In this document: positions 10,717 to 21,009 of the stretch, one piece after another | Layout of the letters: every line of letters begins with the position of its first letter | Position numbering within the stretch: position 1 is the stretch's first letter | Assembly: GCF_000003605.2 (NCBI RefSeq) | Contig: NW_003129855.1 | Coordinates: forward strand, 173,980-203,007 | Direction: 5' to 3' | Source of the DNA: Saccoglossus kowalevskii | Lineage: Eukaryota > Hemichordata > Enteropneusta > Harrimaniidae | Length of the DNA stretch: 29,028 nt | Made by a program: the position numbers and the translations under genes | The notes under the pieces: generated by a model | What the model was told of the DNA's origin: nothing | Database searches by the model: none | What the model saw: the letters and a program-made list of their open reading frames with translations, nothing else

Positions 10717-13700
10717 AAACATATGTATTTTTTCAATTTGTATGGGTAACATTTCCAGATATTTGTAGTGATTTGTTTGCTGTGTGAGGTTGTAATTTTA
10801 ACAAACAACATATCATAAAGTAGTTATCTTGAAAATGGCAATCACTATATATGCAACCTTCAACTACGTAGTATTAGAGGAATGCTTACCCAATAGTTGA
10901 GCTTCAGCATCATCAAACCCGAATTTGGCTAAGCGTTGCATCTTTCGGTTTGCGTACTGCATTGGTTTTTCTTCACGTACGTTCAGGTTATGTTCAAGTT
11001 CAGGCCATTTCTTTATGAGGTACATGCCAGCATCATTAGAACGGCATTGAAAGGCTACATGCAGGGCAGTGTCCTAAGTGATATAATAAACAGTCGATCA
11101 GTAGATGTGTGTGCGAAGCTTTCTTGAATTTGAAATACACCATTGTTTTAGTTGTGGGTCATCATCCAACCGGAAATCCCTCTCTCTTCGAACCGGAAGC
11201 ACTTAGCTAGGACATTGATGTGGCCATCTCTATAATCAATAATAAGAAGATATCAGCACAAGTATGTATAATTTTCTAATCATATATGATCCTCCCTTTT
11301 AAAGCACTACACCTTTCCCTCTCCACTTGCATCAATTTGCGAAATATTATTTTGTTTAGAGCTGTTTTATCACTGAGCTTACCCCTTCTGAATTCAGTTG
11401 GTTCAATGTATGTGGGTCGTATTCGTTTTCAACAAGACGTTCCATTAATTCGAGATCATTATTCATTGCTGCAGCGGAGAGGTCACCAGCCTTTAAAGAA
11501 AAACGTGAAATGTTATAGGTGGGGTGTTCCGAGATAAGGCAATAAATGCCATTAATATTGTTCGCTTTCGTGAATAATTATTGTTCCTCTAAATTCTAGC
11601 AGTGCAAATACAATGTCAGTTATAGATCGAAGGCGACAACTATGGTTGTCAAATTCGCCACGCTAAGACATAGGGATTGGTCAAACGGTGTTTAATCATT
11701 ATTTAGTAATACATTATATACAAGAAACCACAAGCCTTTGTGAAAACGATTGTAACTGAGGTTGTATAGCGGATCGGAATAGGACCTTACAAACCAGTGA
11801 ATGGGCGATAGTTTCATCATGGATTCCGGAACATGCCATATTGCCATTTAACGTGTAGTGGCTACGTAAAACAAAGTAACCTGTTTTTAACAATGTTCGA
11901 ACAACAGTGAACGAAAGTGGGAAAGAAAAACTTACAGCATTATCGATTCGTCTTTTCTTAAGATGAATATGTAATTTAAAAATGTGACATATGTCGCTTT
12001 TGTCCAATAGAAATGTTGGAGGGCCGGTGTCAGGATCATGGTTGGGAAAAATAGCTGTCAATATCAAATACGATGCTCCTTGTAACGGACCCGATAGCTG
12101 CTGTGATCCTACGAAATGGACAACATGAGGAGTTGGTGAAAACATTAGGTTGCTTGTATGTTACAACCGTTTGGCTAAGGGACCGTTATATGATAGCGAT
12201 TTGCGAATCTGAACTAAATTGAGCCATACAGGTACACTCACCACCAGGCCACTCCATGCATATACGATCATCTTCACCTCGGCGGGTACTGAGTCGCCAT
12301 TGTACGGCGTCGTTGCGGGTGCACTTGATTTCACCGCGGTCGATTTCATATGCACCAAAATCGAACTTCCATGCGACAAGAGGGACGTTTTCCCACTCGT
12401 CTGGCTACGAGAATAAAAAAAAACGAAAAGAGAGAAGCAGTTCAAAGCAATTTTCTTAATTTATGAAAGCCATATTCTAAAAGACTGTAGAAAGGAATGG
12501 AAAGGAACGAAAAATACAGTGTCTGGACAGTCATTGGATGTGTATTGTTCTTTCGTTTCGTCCATACATTTAGCAAGTTCACTAGTAGGACCTGTCTGGA
12601 TGGGGGACATTTTTTCCTACTCGTCATTTTGTCGGGGTGTTTTGTTCGGGACATTTCGTCCGGGCACCAGTCACGGACTGCTATGTACAGATTGCTGTGT
12701 CATAACTGATTGGCTGTCTCCATGACTCCAGTACATTGCCATGTGAACACGTATGTGCGGTTTCAGACCGATTCATTAGTCGTAGATTCGTCTCGCATAG
12801 GCGGCGGATTACGGATTACCAAGAGTGATCCCTCGGGGGATGAACTTTTCACTTTTTTCACTTTTTGTCAGCGTGAACACTCATGGTATGTATTCAGTAC
12901 CTCAGATTAACTAACTCACATCGGCGGGATTGCGCTGTTTGCGTTGACATTTACGCGTATACATTTGTGAAGTAAATATTGTTGCCACATGACGACCACT
13001 CCAATTCCGGAATTTTCTGAGAAACAGGTAAGCTTGGAGACGACAAATAAGAGTACTTCGAACGCACTTAATTATGTGTGTACTGTAAGACATTAGCACA
13101 ATGAATTAATACCTCCTGTTAAATTATAGCTGGCTGTGTAACAAACAACCCTGTGGACCATGCAAATTAAATTTCCCATGACGCACTGGTGCAGCCCAAG
13201 GATCTGTTGAGTCGCGGTTTAACCAATCAAAACAATAGCCTTCCTGTCATCCTCGACGTCACGTAACTTTCTCGTCGCTAGAGGGCGCAACGTATAGGAA
13301 AGGTATAGTACAGATACAATATGAATACGAACATGTATTTTCGAAGGTTGTCTGTTGCTGCGTGTTGATGACCAAATATGATTGTTATCGCACGTATAAA
13401 AACAGTCAGCGCGAATACGTGTTGACAATGGCATTGTTCACCGTCATAATCCAATGTCACCGGCATATGGCGTCAAACATCATTAAAAAAAATGCACGCA
13501 CAAATCCACCTTTCATATTTAACATATCTGTTATTTATTTTGAAAATACTTACCATAGTCGCACTTTTGTAGACGATATTTCTGTGCAAGTAAGTGCCTG
13601 CTTCCCATCCATCGAGACGTGTGATAACTCCTTCATTCCGGTCTCCACGTTCATACTGGCCTCGTTTTGATGAGTACTGCAGGTGAAATGTGCCGACGTC

Positions 13701-14130
13701 TCTTTCCTTGTGGTTCAGCACAAACACGTTTCCTCTTGCTCGACAAAACCGCTGACGAGACAACAAAACTGAATTACGTAGGCGCAAAGCTGATCCACAA
13801 CTTTACATTTATTCACATACATTTCACCACTGACACAAGAAGAATATATATGTAGTATAATAAAAAAGAAAATGTGTGGCCACGTGTTAATAAATTATAT
13901 ACATATTTATATTGTTCTGAGAATATGTTGCCCTTATCGAAAGCTGATCAAGGTTATTTGTGTGATATTAATCTCAGTAATGCCATTAATGCATACGAAG
14001 TGCTTGCAATGTCTCTTACGTGCTCTCAAAACATATTTTACATATCTACCTTTGTCTCGTGGTGGAAACTAGGAGTCGTCATTTCTGTGTGTGTTTAGCT
14101 ATACAGTGAACTCAGAAGAAGGTCTGTTGA
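8177..14130 (-). CDS. Gene 1: PAW-ankyrin-KAP membrane P-loop NTPase (931 aa)
   Basis: Eight exons, 5' to 3' on the minus strand: 14130-14050 (ATG at 14082-14080), 13751-13554, 12404-12242, 12108-11936, 11490-11383, 11073-10890, 10427-10236, 9921-8177. The joined coding length is 2796 nt, exactly 931 codons plus TAA. Phases are 0, 1, 0, 0, 1, 1, and nearly all donors are GTRAGT. Domains: PAW-like (about 12-189), ankyrin-like (190-286), KAP NTPase with Walker A APWGSGKT (about 336-343), two membrane helices, Walker B VDDLDRC and the KAP hallmark GNPRNIKRLF. The two helices lie between Walker A and Walker B, as is typical of KAP proteins, which puts the N-terminal domains and the ATPase on the same, cytosolic side. 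The start is the first ATG after an acceptor conserved with gene 2; an in-frame TAA upstream excludes a longer N-terminus here. The weak points are exon 1 and its GTAGAT donor. Tandem paralogue of gene 2. Confidence 0.85.
10236..10427 (-). CDS. Gene 1 exon: Walker A (P-loop) of the KAP domain
   Basis: A 192-nt exon, phase 1 in and out, acceptor CCAACAG and donor GTAAGT. It encodes GFDLQNDRDFTADAIDHEFY, then TIGIFAPWGSGKTFLLKML. The P-loop spans 10258-10281. It differs from the gene 2 exon at 10 of 192 bases, of which only one residue changes (Ser to Pro). Confidence 0.88.
10606..10710. repeat. (TA)n microsatellite interrupted by an assembly gap
   Basis: (TA)n runs at 10606-10625 and 10676-10710 flank 50 N (10626-10675). 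The round gap size suggests a placeholder. It lies in the gene 1 intron between the second ankyrin exon and the P-loop exon, so no coding sequence is affected. Confidence 0.95.
10890..11490 (-). CDS. Gene 1 exons 11490-11383 and 11073-10890: ankyrin-like region
   Basis: The 108-nt exon encodes AGDLSAAAMNNDLELMERLV, the A-x2-G-x-L..AA..ND.E....LV helix pair of an ankyrin unit. The 184-nt exon opens with DTALHVAFQCRSNDAGMYLI, matching the ankyrin consensus G.TALH.A...........LI across the exon junction, which supplies the glycine (NSEG then DTALH). The remainder (PELEHNLNVREEKPMQYANR) looks like a third, partial repeat leading into the NTPase linker. Placing ankyrin units just before a KAP domain recalls Kidins220/ARMS, although that protein has many more repeats. 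Confidence 0.75.
11936..13751 (-). CDS. Gene 1 exons 13751-13554, 12404-12242, 12108-11936: PAW-like domain
   Basis: These three exons of 198, 163 and 173 nt have the same lengths as in gene 2. The first contains the tract GQYERGDRNEGVI and the turn DGWEAGTYLHRNI. The second contains VAWKFDFGAYEID and AVQWRL. The third contains QGASYLILTAIFP, then a glycine/proline loop and FKLHIHLKKRR. These correspond to successive strands of the PNGase PAW beta-sandwich (GW.aG, sWKFDF, VqWrL, fvL.a). Exon 13751-13554 differs from gene 2 at only 5 of 66 residues. The intron 13553-12405 is 1149 nt against 284 nt in gene 2. Confidence 0.72.
12405..13553. other. Enlarged gene 1 intron with promoter-like motifs
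   Basis: This intron is 1149 nt against 284 nt in gene 2, so about 0.87 kb is specific to gene 1. No inverted ends or protein fragment are visible. A cluster at 13160-13288 holds ATGCAAAT (13160-13167), CCAAT (13223-13227), GACGTCACG (13255-13263) and GCTAGAGGGCGC (13277-13288), which resembles the CTCF core. Confidence 0.35.
14050..14130 (-). CDS. Gene 1 first coding exon (5' UTR plus 11 codons)
   Basis: The exon follows a pyrimidine-rich acceptor ending in CGTTAG, which is conserved in gene 2. The ATG at 14082-14080 (context GAAATG, purine at -3) opens the peptide MTTPSFHHETK, and the exon ends in phase 0 at a weak donor, GTAGAT. Gene 2 has MMTTIFNHEKE of the same length with a better donor (GTATGT). 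Including this exon makes the total coding length divisible by three with no internal stop. RNA evidence is needed to confirm it. Confidence 0.5.
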
Positions 14131-16431
14131 CTAACGAAAATATAAGAAGAGAGATGTTATTTTATCTTTTTTTGTTTATCATAAAAATGGTTAGTGTCCC
14201 GTGTGAAAGATCTGGGGATGTACCTCATTACTATGAATATGCCGAATTGGCCGCTTTGCCCTCGTATTCAACTTGAAGTATTCGGCACTTTAGGGAGTTC
14301 ATTATTGTTATTATTGAATATTAAAACGCGCTCAGGTGTTTATTCCGCGAGGATATTGCCCAATTTTACTTATTAACGCAATTTGACTAAACCTGATTTA
14401 TGTGCCTGCTGGTTGCTAGCCACAGAATGGCCCAGGAACATGTGCATGACTATTTATATTCGATATATGTTGAAACACGCACACAAATACTGAGTAGCCT
14501 GTAATCGTTTCATTTTGAGTACATCCGATAATGATCTGGTGAATTGTTATATAGTTTCATACTATCAATTAGAAAACCACAGAAGACAATGCGTCTGGAT
14601 GAATTAATCTAGAACTAGTTTCAAAGATACAAATTTGCTAAAACAAAATGTATGTGATCAAGTCCTACCAGAAATACACATATCCAGCTCAAACTTCAAC
14701 AAAATGGAGCTAAACAAATACAAATATATATTTTTTTTTTGAAAATACGTTTCTTAAAGATTTCTAGAAAAATGGTCAGGTTTTGCAATGTCTACTCGAC
14801 CAGATTCACCGATCAACGGTACAGGTCAAATAACAAAGTTCATGCAGCAATAGTACTTTCTTCCGACAACAGCATCGCGTTTAAAATGAAACGCAAAGAA
14901 AAAAATCCGTTGGCTAACAACAATCACACGAGCACTCACTACTGGCTTCATCGTGATAAGTCTATTTGTTCAACCGAAGACGGCATCTACTATACACAAT
15001 GAATTGATCAGACGAATGTATAGAATTGTCAATGCTTCATGTGAAGTGCTTTGTTTTATCGTCTGTAATAATATGATTTATTTTAGGGACCAAACCCCCT
15101 ACCACCGGATATACTAGTACTCCATGACTTATTTAGTTACCGATTTCATTATCATAATGTTTAGTACCGACGAACACGACAAATGAATACTCTGTCCTTT
15201 GATAGAGAACTGCAGTGACGTAACACAATATCAATATGTGGACACGGTTAATATGTTATATTATAGTTATATACATTACGTACAGCTGTAGCTAGGGTCA
15301 TGAACCACATATATACTGAATGTATTGTGAGCGTGAATTACGCCAATGAGTGAAAAATCAGCAAGCATTGAATGGTGTAAAAATGAAGCTTTTAAAAAGG
15401 TACAGCGAACAATATACCAGTCCATGCATTGCGAAAGTTAGCGGTCCTTTCTAAACACACGTTGTCACATCTATTGAATAGAGTTGTATCTGTGCTTGGC
15501 CATAGCAACCTCTGTTGTGCTTTTATCAAGCGTTTTATGTAAACCCCGGGAGTGACCAACTATGGCGAGATGTATTAGACGAAAGTGGAATTTGACACTC
15601 GTGATAGCGCTACCAGGCACGAACTTGGGCGGAAGGTGAAACGTGGGCGTTATTTAAATTTGATCAATCTATTCAAACGCCACAATTGATTCAGCTACAG
15701 CAAAAAGGGGTGGATGTGCAGCAGAAACGACCGCGCAAACTACTCATGACAAGAACTTCGATTCATCTGTATCATTTTAATTAGGCTTCTAATTAGACGT
15801 AGATTAGTTGAATTATCATGTAAAAGAGTCGACGTCGATGTTAGATTAATGCTGGTATGCGCATCTGTTGTGTGTATTCTTACTCACCCACCGATGGCGG
15901 TGTTAGACTGGGAAGCGGCCGACCGAATGTAAATAACGCCCCCTCTGACAATAGCGTGAGGTTAGGGGCCAGCTATGTACGTGCGATCAATCTATTATAA
16001 TATGAGAGAAAATAGTTTCACTAATACTTGAACTAATCTGCATGCAGCGACTTTAGATTCAGTCATATTGATTGGATACACTTTCTTTTTTTAGAGCAAC
16101 CGAATTTTCCAGACGTTTCTTAATTACACCAGTGTTCACCTCTTGTGCCCTCGTACCATCAAACCTTAGATACATCGTCGATGTTTGGAGAATAAAGACC
16201 AGACTGCTGCACAGTCACCGGTTTTCGATAGGTAACAGGAATCAAGAAAGAATCGAATACATATAATTGTCCAAACCAGTGACATCGCCGTGACCTTGTC
16301 GCTGAATACATATGATATCACGTCATCATTTTTGTCTGCTAAGTTTATTTTTACAGCGTTACGTTGCTCAATGCGAACACTGGTGTAAACATGGCACATG
16401 TAATGCACAAAATAATGGCGACATCACTTAC
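14131..16431. other. Probable long first intron of gene 1
   Basis: About 2.3 kb with only short open frames and no recognisable coding or repeat structure. If the 5' UTR exon at 16432 is real, this is intron 1. Confidence 0.35.
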
Positions 16432-16545
16432 CGATTTACTGTTAATATTGTATGATTCTTTTTTCCAGCATCGTAGATTAACCGACGCACTGACTGAAGG
16501 CTAACTGCAGCACTTGAGCGGAATCTCACGGCTTGCCGTTAGCCA
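16432..16545 (-). other. Probable 5' UTR exon of gene 1 (donor at 16431)
   Basis: On the minus strand a consensus donor CG/GTAAGTGATG sits at 16432/16431. It is conserved at 26534/26533 upstream of gene 2, within otherwise diverged DNA. It would splice over about 2.3 kb to the acceptor at 14131. The 5' limit is set only by the TATA-like block upstream and is approximate. Confidence 0.4.
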
Positions 16546-16635
16546 TGGGAACCGTAAACAGTCCTGTCTTTATTCACTTATATTATGCAAATACAAGCAT
16601 GTGTAAAAGGTTACTGAGGGCACGAGAAGAATACC
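16546..16635 (-). promoter_or_regulatory. Conserved upstream block of gene 1: octamer next to a TATA-like box
   Basis: Read on the minus strand, ATTTGCAT (16592-16585) is followed directly by AATATAAG, then by DNA conserved with gene 2. The block is about 90 bp, with one indel and about 80 percent identity to 26740-26828, while flanking DNA has largely diverged. ATTTGCAT is the POU/Oct octamer. The close octamer-TATA spacing is odd for an immunoglobulin-type promoter, so the TATA role is uncertain. Confidence 0.4.
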
Positions 16636-18833
16636 CCAAGTACGTGACGGGGAGTGGGGCTGATCAGATACAATGGATACATTCAGATTATTGTATTGGG
16701 GTCCCGGTTGGGGTCATTCAACACTCACTCGGGTAAGCATCGTTTATTTTAAGGAATAGAGTGACGTGTCCGTTACGTGCACTGCACAGGGGTTAGGAAA
16801 CAAGGGACAATTTCAATTAATTAAATATTAAAAGTGAGGTTGAAATAATATAACGTCGGTGATATTAGTCTGCCTAAATTTTTAAAACTGGCTTTAAATA
16901 AAAGAATTGAATTGAATTTACGTCGCGATGAAATCGAATTTGGAACCTTGTAAAACGTCACAGTCGATGTGTAGTGTTTGATATTGGTCGCATAGACCGA
17001 ATACAACATGTGTCAAATACACTATTTCCACGATATTCGAACACGCACTTGCGACGACTACAGCGCTGTATGGTAAATGGTATGTTATAGTATGGAATAG
17101 CTCCTTATGTTTACCGACCGTTGAAATTATAATTGGGCCAGACTGATGAATAATTTGTTTAAATATTATTTAAATATAATAATTGTCGTTCTCAGTCATT
17201 AGCGATTTAGAGAACAAATAAAAGATGTATCTCGGGCCTTAAATTTTGAGATGAATTAGCTATGAATTAGTTTGGATGCCAGACCCCGTACACAAGATTT
17301 GACTTGAGAAAGAAAATAAAATTGTGTGAAAACAAAAGTGTGAACAAATAAAATAAAATACCTTCAATCTCGCCAATCGACTCATGTACATCCAATTCGC
17401 GAAACGTTCCGATTGAACGATGCAAACAATACACCAGTCCAACGTTTCAACTCGCCATAAATATAATTATGACATTTAAAACAACCAAAGGTGTTTTTTT
17501 ACACACTGAGTTTGAGGTTTTAGTTTTAACAGAACGTGGGTAGTGCAATACAGTGTCAAAATCTATCTACATGCTACTTCGGTATATTGTACCATTAACA
17601 TGAACACAATTCTCTTGTATCTGTTCCAATATATCAATGTAAATGAAAAAAAAAACGTGATCTTATATGGTTCTGTCAAAGTATTATTGGAAACAAACAC
17701 ATAACACACACATAACAATTCGTCGTTAACAAATATTGCAAAAATACATGTAAAGTAAAAAGCTATGTAAGCCATTATAGGTAAGAGTTAATAATCACAG
17801 GGACTAATATTGTGTATATGTGACATGGCATCGGAGACGAAGAATAATGATTGAATGGGCATTGGTCTCAACCAGCTCGTCAACTCAGAGGCCATTTCAT
17901 ATAATATGGACTTTATGTCAACCCTGATGCATAGTGGTCATCAACATAATCGAACAAAGGTTTTATGGTAGCGAAAAGATTGTGACTTTTGGACTCATTC
18001 TCATTATATCATATTTTCATATCTCATTCGAAAGGTCTATATACCATAAATTTTACATAGCCCAAAAAAGCGTAACACATCGAACATACACGGAAGTCAT
18101 TTGTACTTTGTCACGGGCAGCCTATTTTGACAAAATGGTTAAACCCTGAATTTTCATACAATACCAGTACCAGTGCAAGCAAAAGCAAGAATGATTTGGG
18201 TCTAATATTCCAGCATAATATTATTACAACATGTAATTATAACAGTACTGCAGAACCGTAATAAATAACACATCATCAGGGTCTATTTGACATACGTCTA
18301 ATGAGGAAATTACGTTAGTCATCTTGCAGAGAACCACTTTGTGCGCCGAAAATAGGAAACATTACACGAGTCCGACAGATTTAAGTCTCCCAAAAAGAAG
18401 CCATTCTCCAAAATACGAATGCCGCGAGCCTAGGAAGTAGACAGAATGTACTCCATTTACATTGCTGGGTGTGCCGCCGATCATTATAGTCGAATCTACA
18501 ATATCACCGACATTATGCAGGCATTACGTAACAGTTACCGACCAAATAATTCACTGATTGTTTTCAAATAATATATACTTCAAGTTCACCAATAAACAAT
18601 TAAATATTCACTTTATCTAAGCCCTCACAAGGACATTATGTACCTGTTTAAATGGTTTGAACATCCAGTAAGTGGCATCCCGGCAAACTTCAGGTATTTG
18701 AAGAGCCACAAAGAATGATCTAGGCTTAAAGAAACTTTTTCATGTATTTTAAAACATTGTTCTCGATCTCGCTATATTAATGCCCTTTGTTTTTTTGGAC
18801 AGATACTTGTATATGTTACATCTAACTAGAAAC
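16636..18833. other. Spacer between gene 1 promoter and gene 2 3' end
   Basis: Similarity to unit 2 ends near 16760. The rest is AT-rich with no gene or repeat that I can identify. It must hold the 3' UTR of gene 2 on its right side. Confidence 0.4.
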
Positions 18834-20605
18834 CTAAGCACAAACTTTTTCTATGTCTGCGATAGCTTCTGCATGGGCGATAGAGAAACCAATAGACCTG
18901 TTTAGGTGCACTGAGTAGGGGATGATTTGCTGCACGTCAGCAACGTTAAACTCTTTCATCTCCGTTTCCAGAAAACGCTGGAACAATTCTGGATCTCCAT
19001 CAAGAGTAATCATCATTTTCCAATCAAGTTCATCTCTCTTCAGCCTCTTTTTCACCGCCCTCGTGTAGACATCTTTCAAAGTGGAGGATGGTTTTAATTT
19101 CATACTTGAATCCTCAAAGGTCATCCCAAGCTCCTGTCTTTGTAAATTATCTTCAATATGATGAATCATGTATATTGTTCTGTATGGCCACTGGTCTAAC
19201 AAAATAGTCCACATCACCATCTCTCTTGGAAGAAACTTTGGACCACCGGATACTTTCACTAAATTTGCTGTTACGCAAAGTTGATTAAAGAGCCTCTTGA
19301 TGTTTCTAGGGTTACCAGACACATAATCCAACATTTCCTTCGTTTTAAACACTGCAATCAATTCTTTCATGTATGCATCCTCTCCCTCTTCTTCTTCTTC
19401 AGAATTGCAATCATTCTTTACACCGAAAAAGTTGTTACCGCCACTATCCCGAACCTTGATACTTGCTAATCTGGTCCATTTGCTCCCTTTCTTCGATGGC
19501 TGTGTTTGAGTTGATGTTTTAATATTATCTTGGGGCTCTACAATCCTTGTAGAGGCATCTCCTTCTAGCTTCTGTAGAAACTTTCGTTTTGTTTTGTTTG
19601 TCATAGTCGGAATACAAAACTGTAGTTGAAGCATTTTCTTGAGATATTCGTGCCCACTCAGGTAAGCATTCTTCGACAACTTGCCGAGGCTTTCCTCTAT
19701 TGCTTCCACAATAACTCTTGAGTCAACTGCAAAAATACATATGAATGGTGCAAATTCGTCAGAAAGTAAAATGTTCAGGGCTTCAACAACCTGTACAGCT
19801 TTCTGTTTCGGACATCGATCTAAATCATCTACCGTGATGACAATGCGAATTGGACGCTTTTTATAGTTGGACATCCAATTAATAAGGCCAGATGCAATCT
19901 TCACTTCTCTTTTAATGTCAGCCATGAAGCCTAACTTAGAGGACATATCAGGCCTGTTGACCATGCTTTCAATCTTATCTGATTGAGAGTACATAAATGT
20001 AGTGACGATATTCCATCCTTGTTTAGCATTGACTAGTAACGCACCACCCAAAACAGTAGAAAGAGCAGCTTGCATACCGATGATAAAGTCCCAAAGTCCC
20101 TGGTCTTCATCGCCACTAGTCGAGTTAGTAGTTGATTGTCTTTTGAAAGATATAGCCCCAGTGGCAATATTGATAGTAGAGACTATAACTGCAATGATCA
20201 AAAGTATGAACAGGGCCAACAAGACAAAATTGGGAATCCAAATATATCTGAAAAATCGGGTCTTCCGCAATTTGGGAGAATCTTGGTCTTTTTCCCTTTT
20301 AGCTTCTGTTAAAATCTCCCAAGGTTTTACAATGATTCGAAAGAATCGTGTTTTCCAGTATCCAGCATGGAATTCCACCCTGGCTACCAATTTCGTGACT
20401 ATTCCTGCCCACAAATTATCGCTTCCAGCATACTCCCACGCTCTGAAATCCACGTAGACGAAGTCAACTACATCAGTTTTCTCAAACAATATAGGGCTTG
20501 GAGGGTAGTAAAATAGTATACGTAGAAATAAGATCAAGTTACTCCAAAAGGTGTCCTTTTTAGCAGAACGTTTGTGATATTCTTCATTCATTTTCTTTAG
20601 ACGAT
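18834..20605 (-). CDS. Gene 2 terminal exon: KAP NTPase core with two membrane helices
   Basis: The acceptor TTTCATTTTCAG ends at 20606. The exon encodes VDFRAWEYAGSDNLWAGI, helix one (NFVLLALFILLIIAVIVSTI), NST in the loop, helix two (FIIGMQAALSTVLGGALLV), Walker B VITVDDLDRC, FAPFICIFAVD, YLKKMLQLQFCIP, then a linker of about 80 residues with an acidic run (SEEEEEGED). It finishes with GNPRNIKRLFNQL, a block containing GGPKFLPREMVMWTILLDQW, and ends ADIEKVCA before TAG at 18834-18836. Confidence 0.9.
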
Positions 20606-20927
20606 CTGAAAATGAAAAAAAATATTTCCAATATTGATCACTTACTAAATCATTTCAATTTTTAGATACTGTATTATAACATATTGCACTAATGTACACT
20701 TATTATCATCAGGAATACAATAAATGTACTATAAAACGTATAGTACGTATGTACTTTAATAATCTGTATCATTTTGATACTGTGTGTGTCATTGAGAAGA
20801 GCGTTTCAATGAAGTAAACTATCTAACACCAAGACCAAGACCATCACGTAATAACGCGAAACTCGGGTAATGTTTCAATAACAGGATGTTTTTGTTTATT
20901 ATTCCAATTTGTAGGACTATAGTAATG

Positions 20928-21009
<82 letters not shown>

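Larger units (their letters stand above)
8177..16760 (-). repeat. Tandem duplication unit 1 (gene 1 with upstream DNA)
   Basis: Homology to 18834-26935 runs through all eight coding exons, the splice junctions and a 5' regulatory block. Offsets between equivalent points vary from about 10.1 to 11.2 kb because introns have gained or lost sequence, so the event is not recent. Introns align only near splice sites; exons stay close. Confidence 0.85.

Noticed and set aside
10517-10811. Open frames with repeating YIYI residues on both strands
   Set aside because: They are translations of the (TA)n tract and the N gap.
9468-20457. Plus-strand open frames opposite the terminal exons (for example 9468-9773 and 20002-20457)
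   Set aside because: They are antisense shadows of the conserved KAP exons; conservation follows the minus-strand frame.
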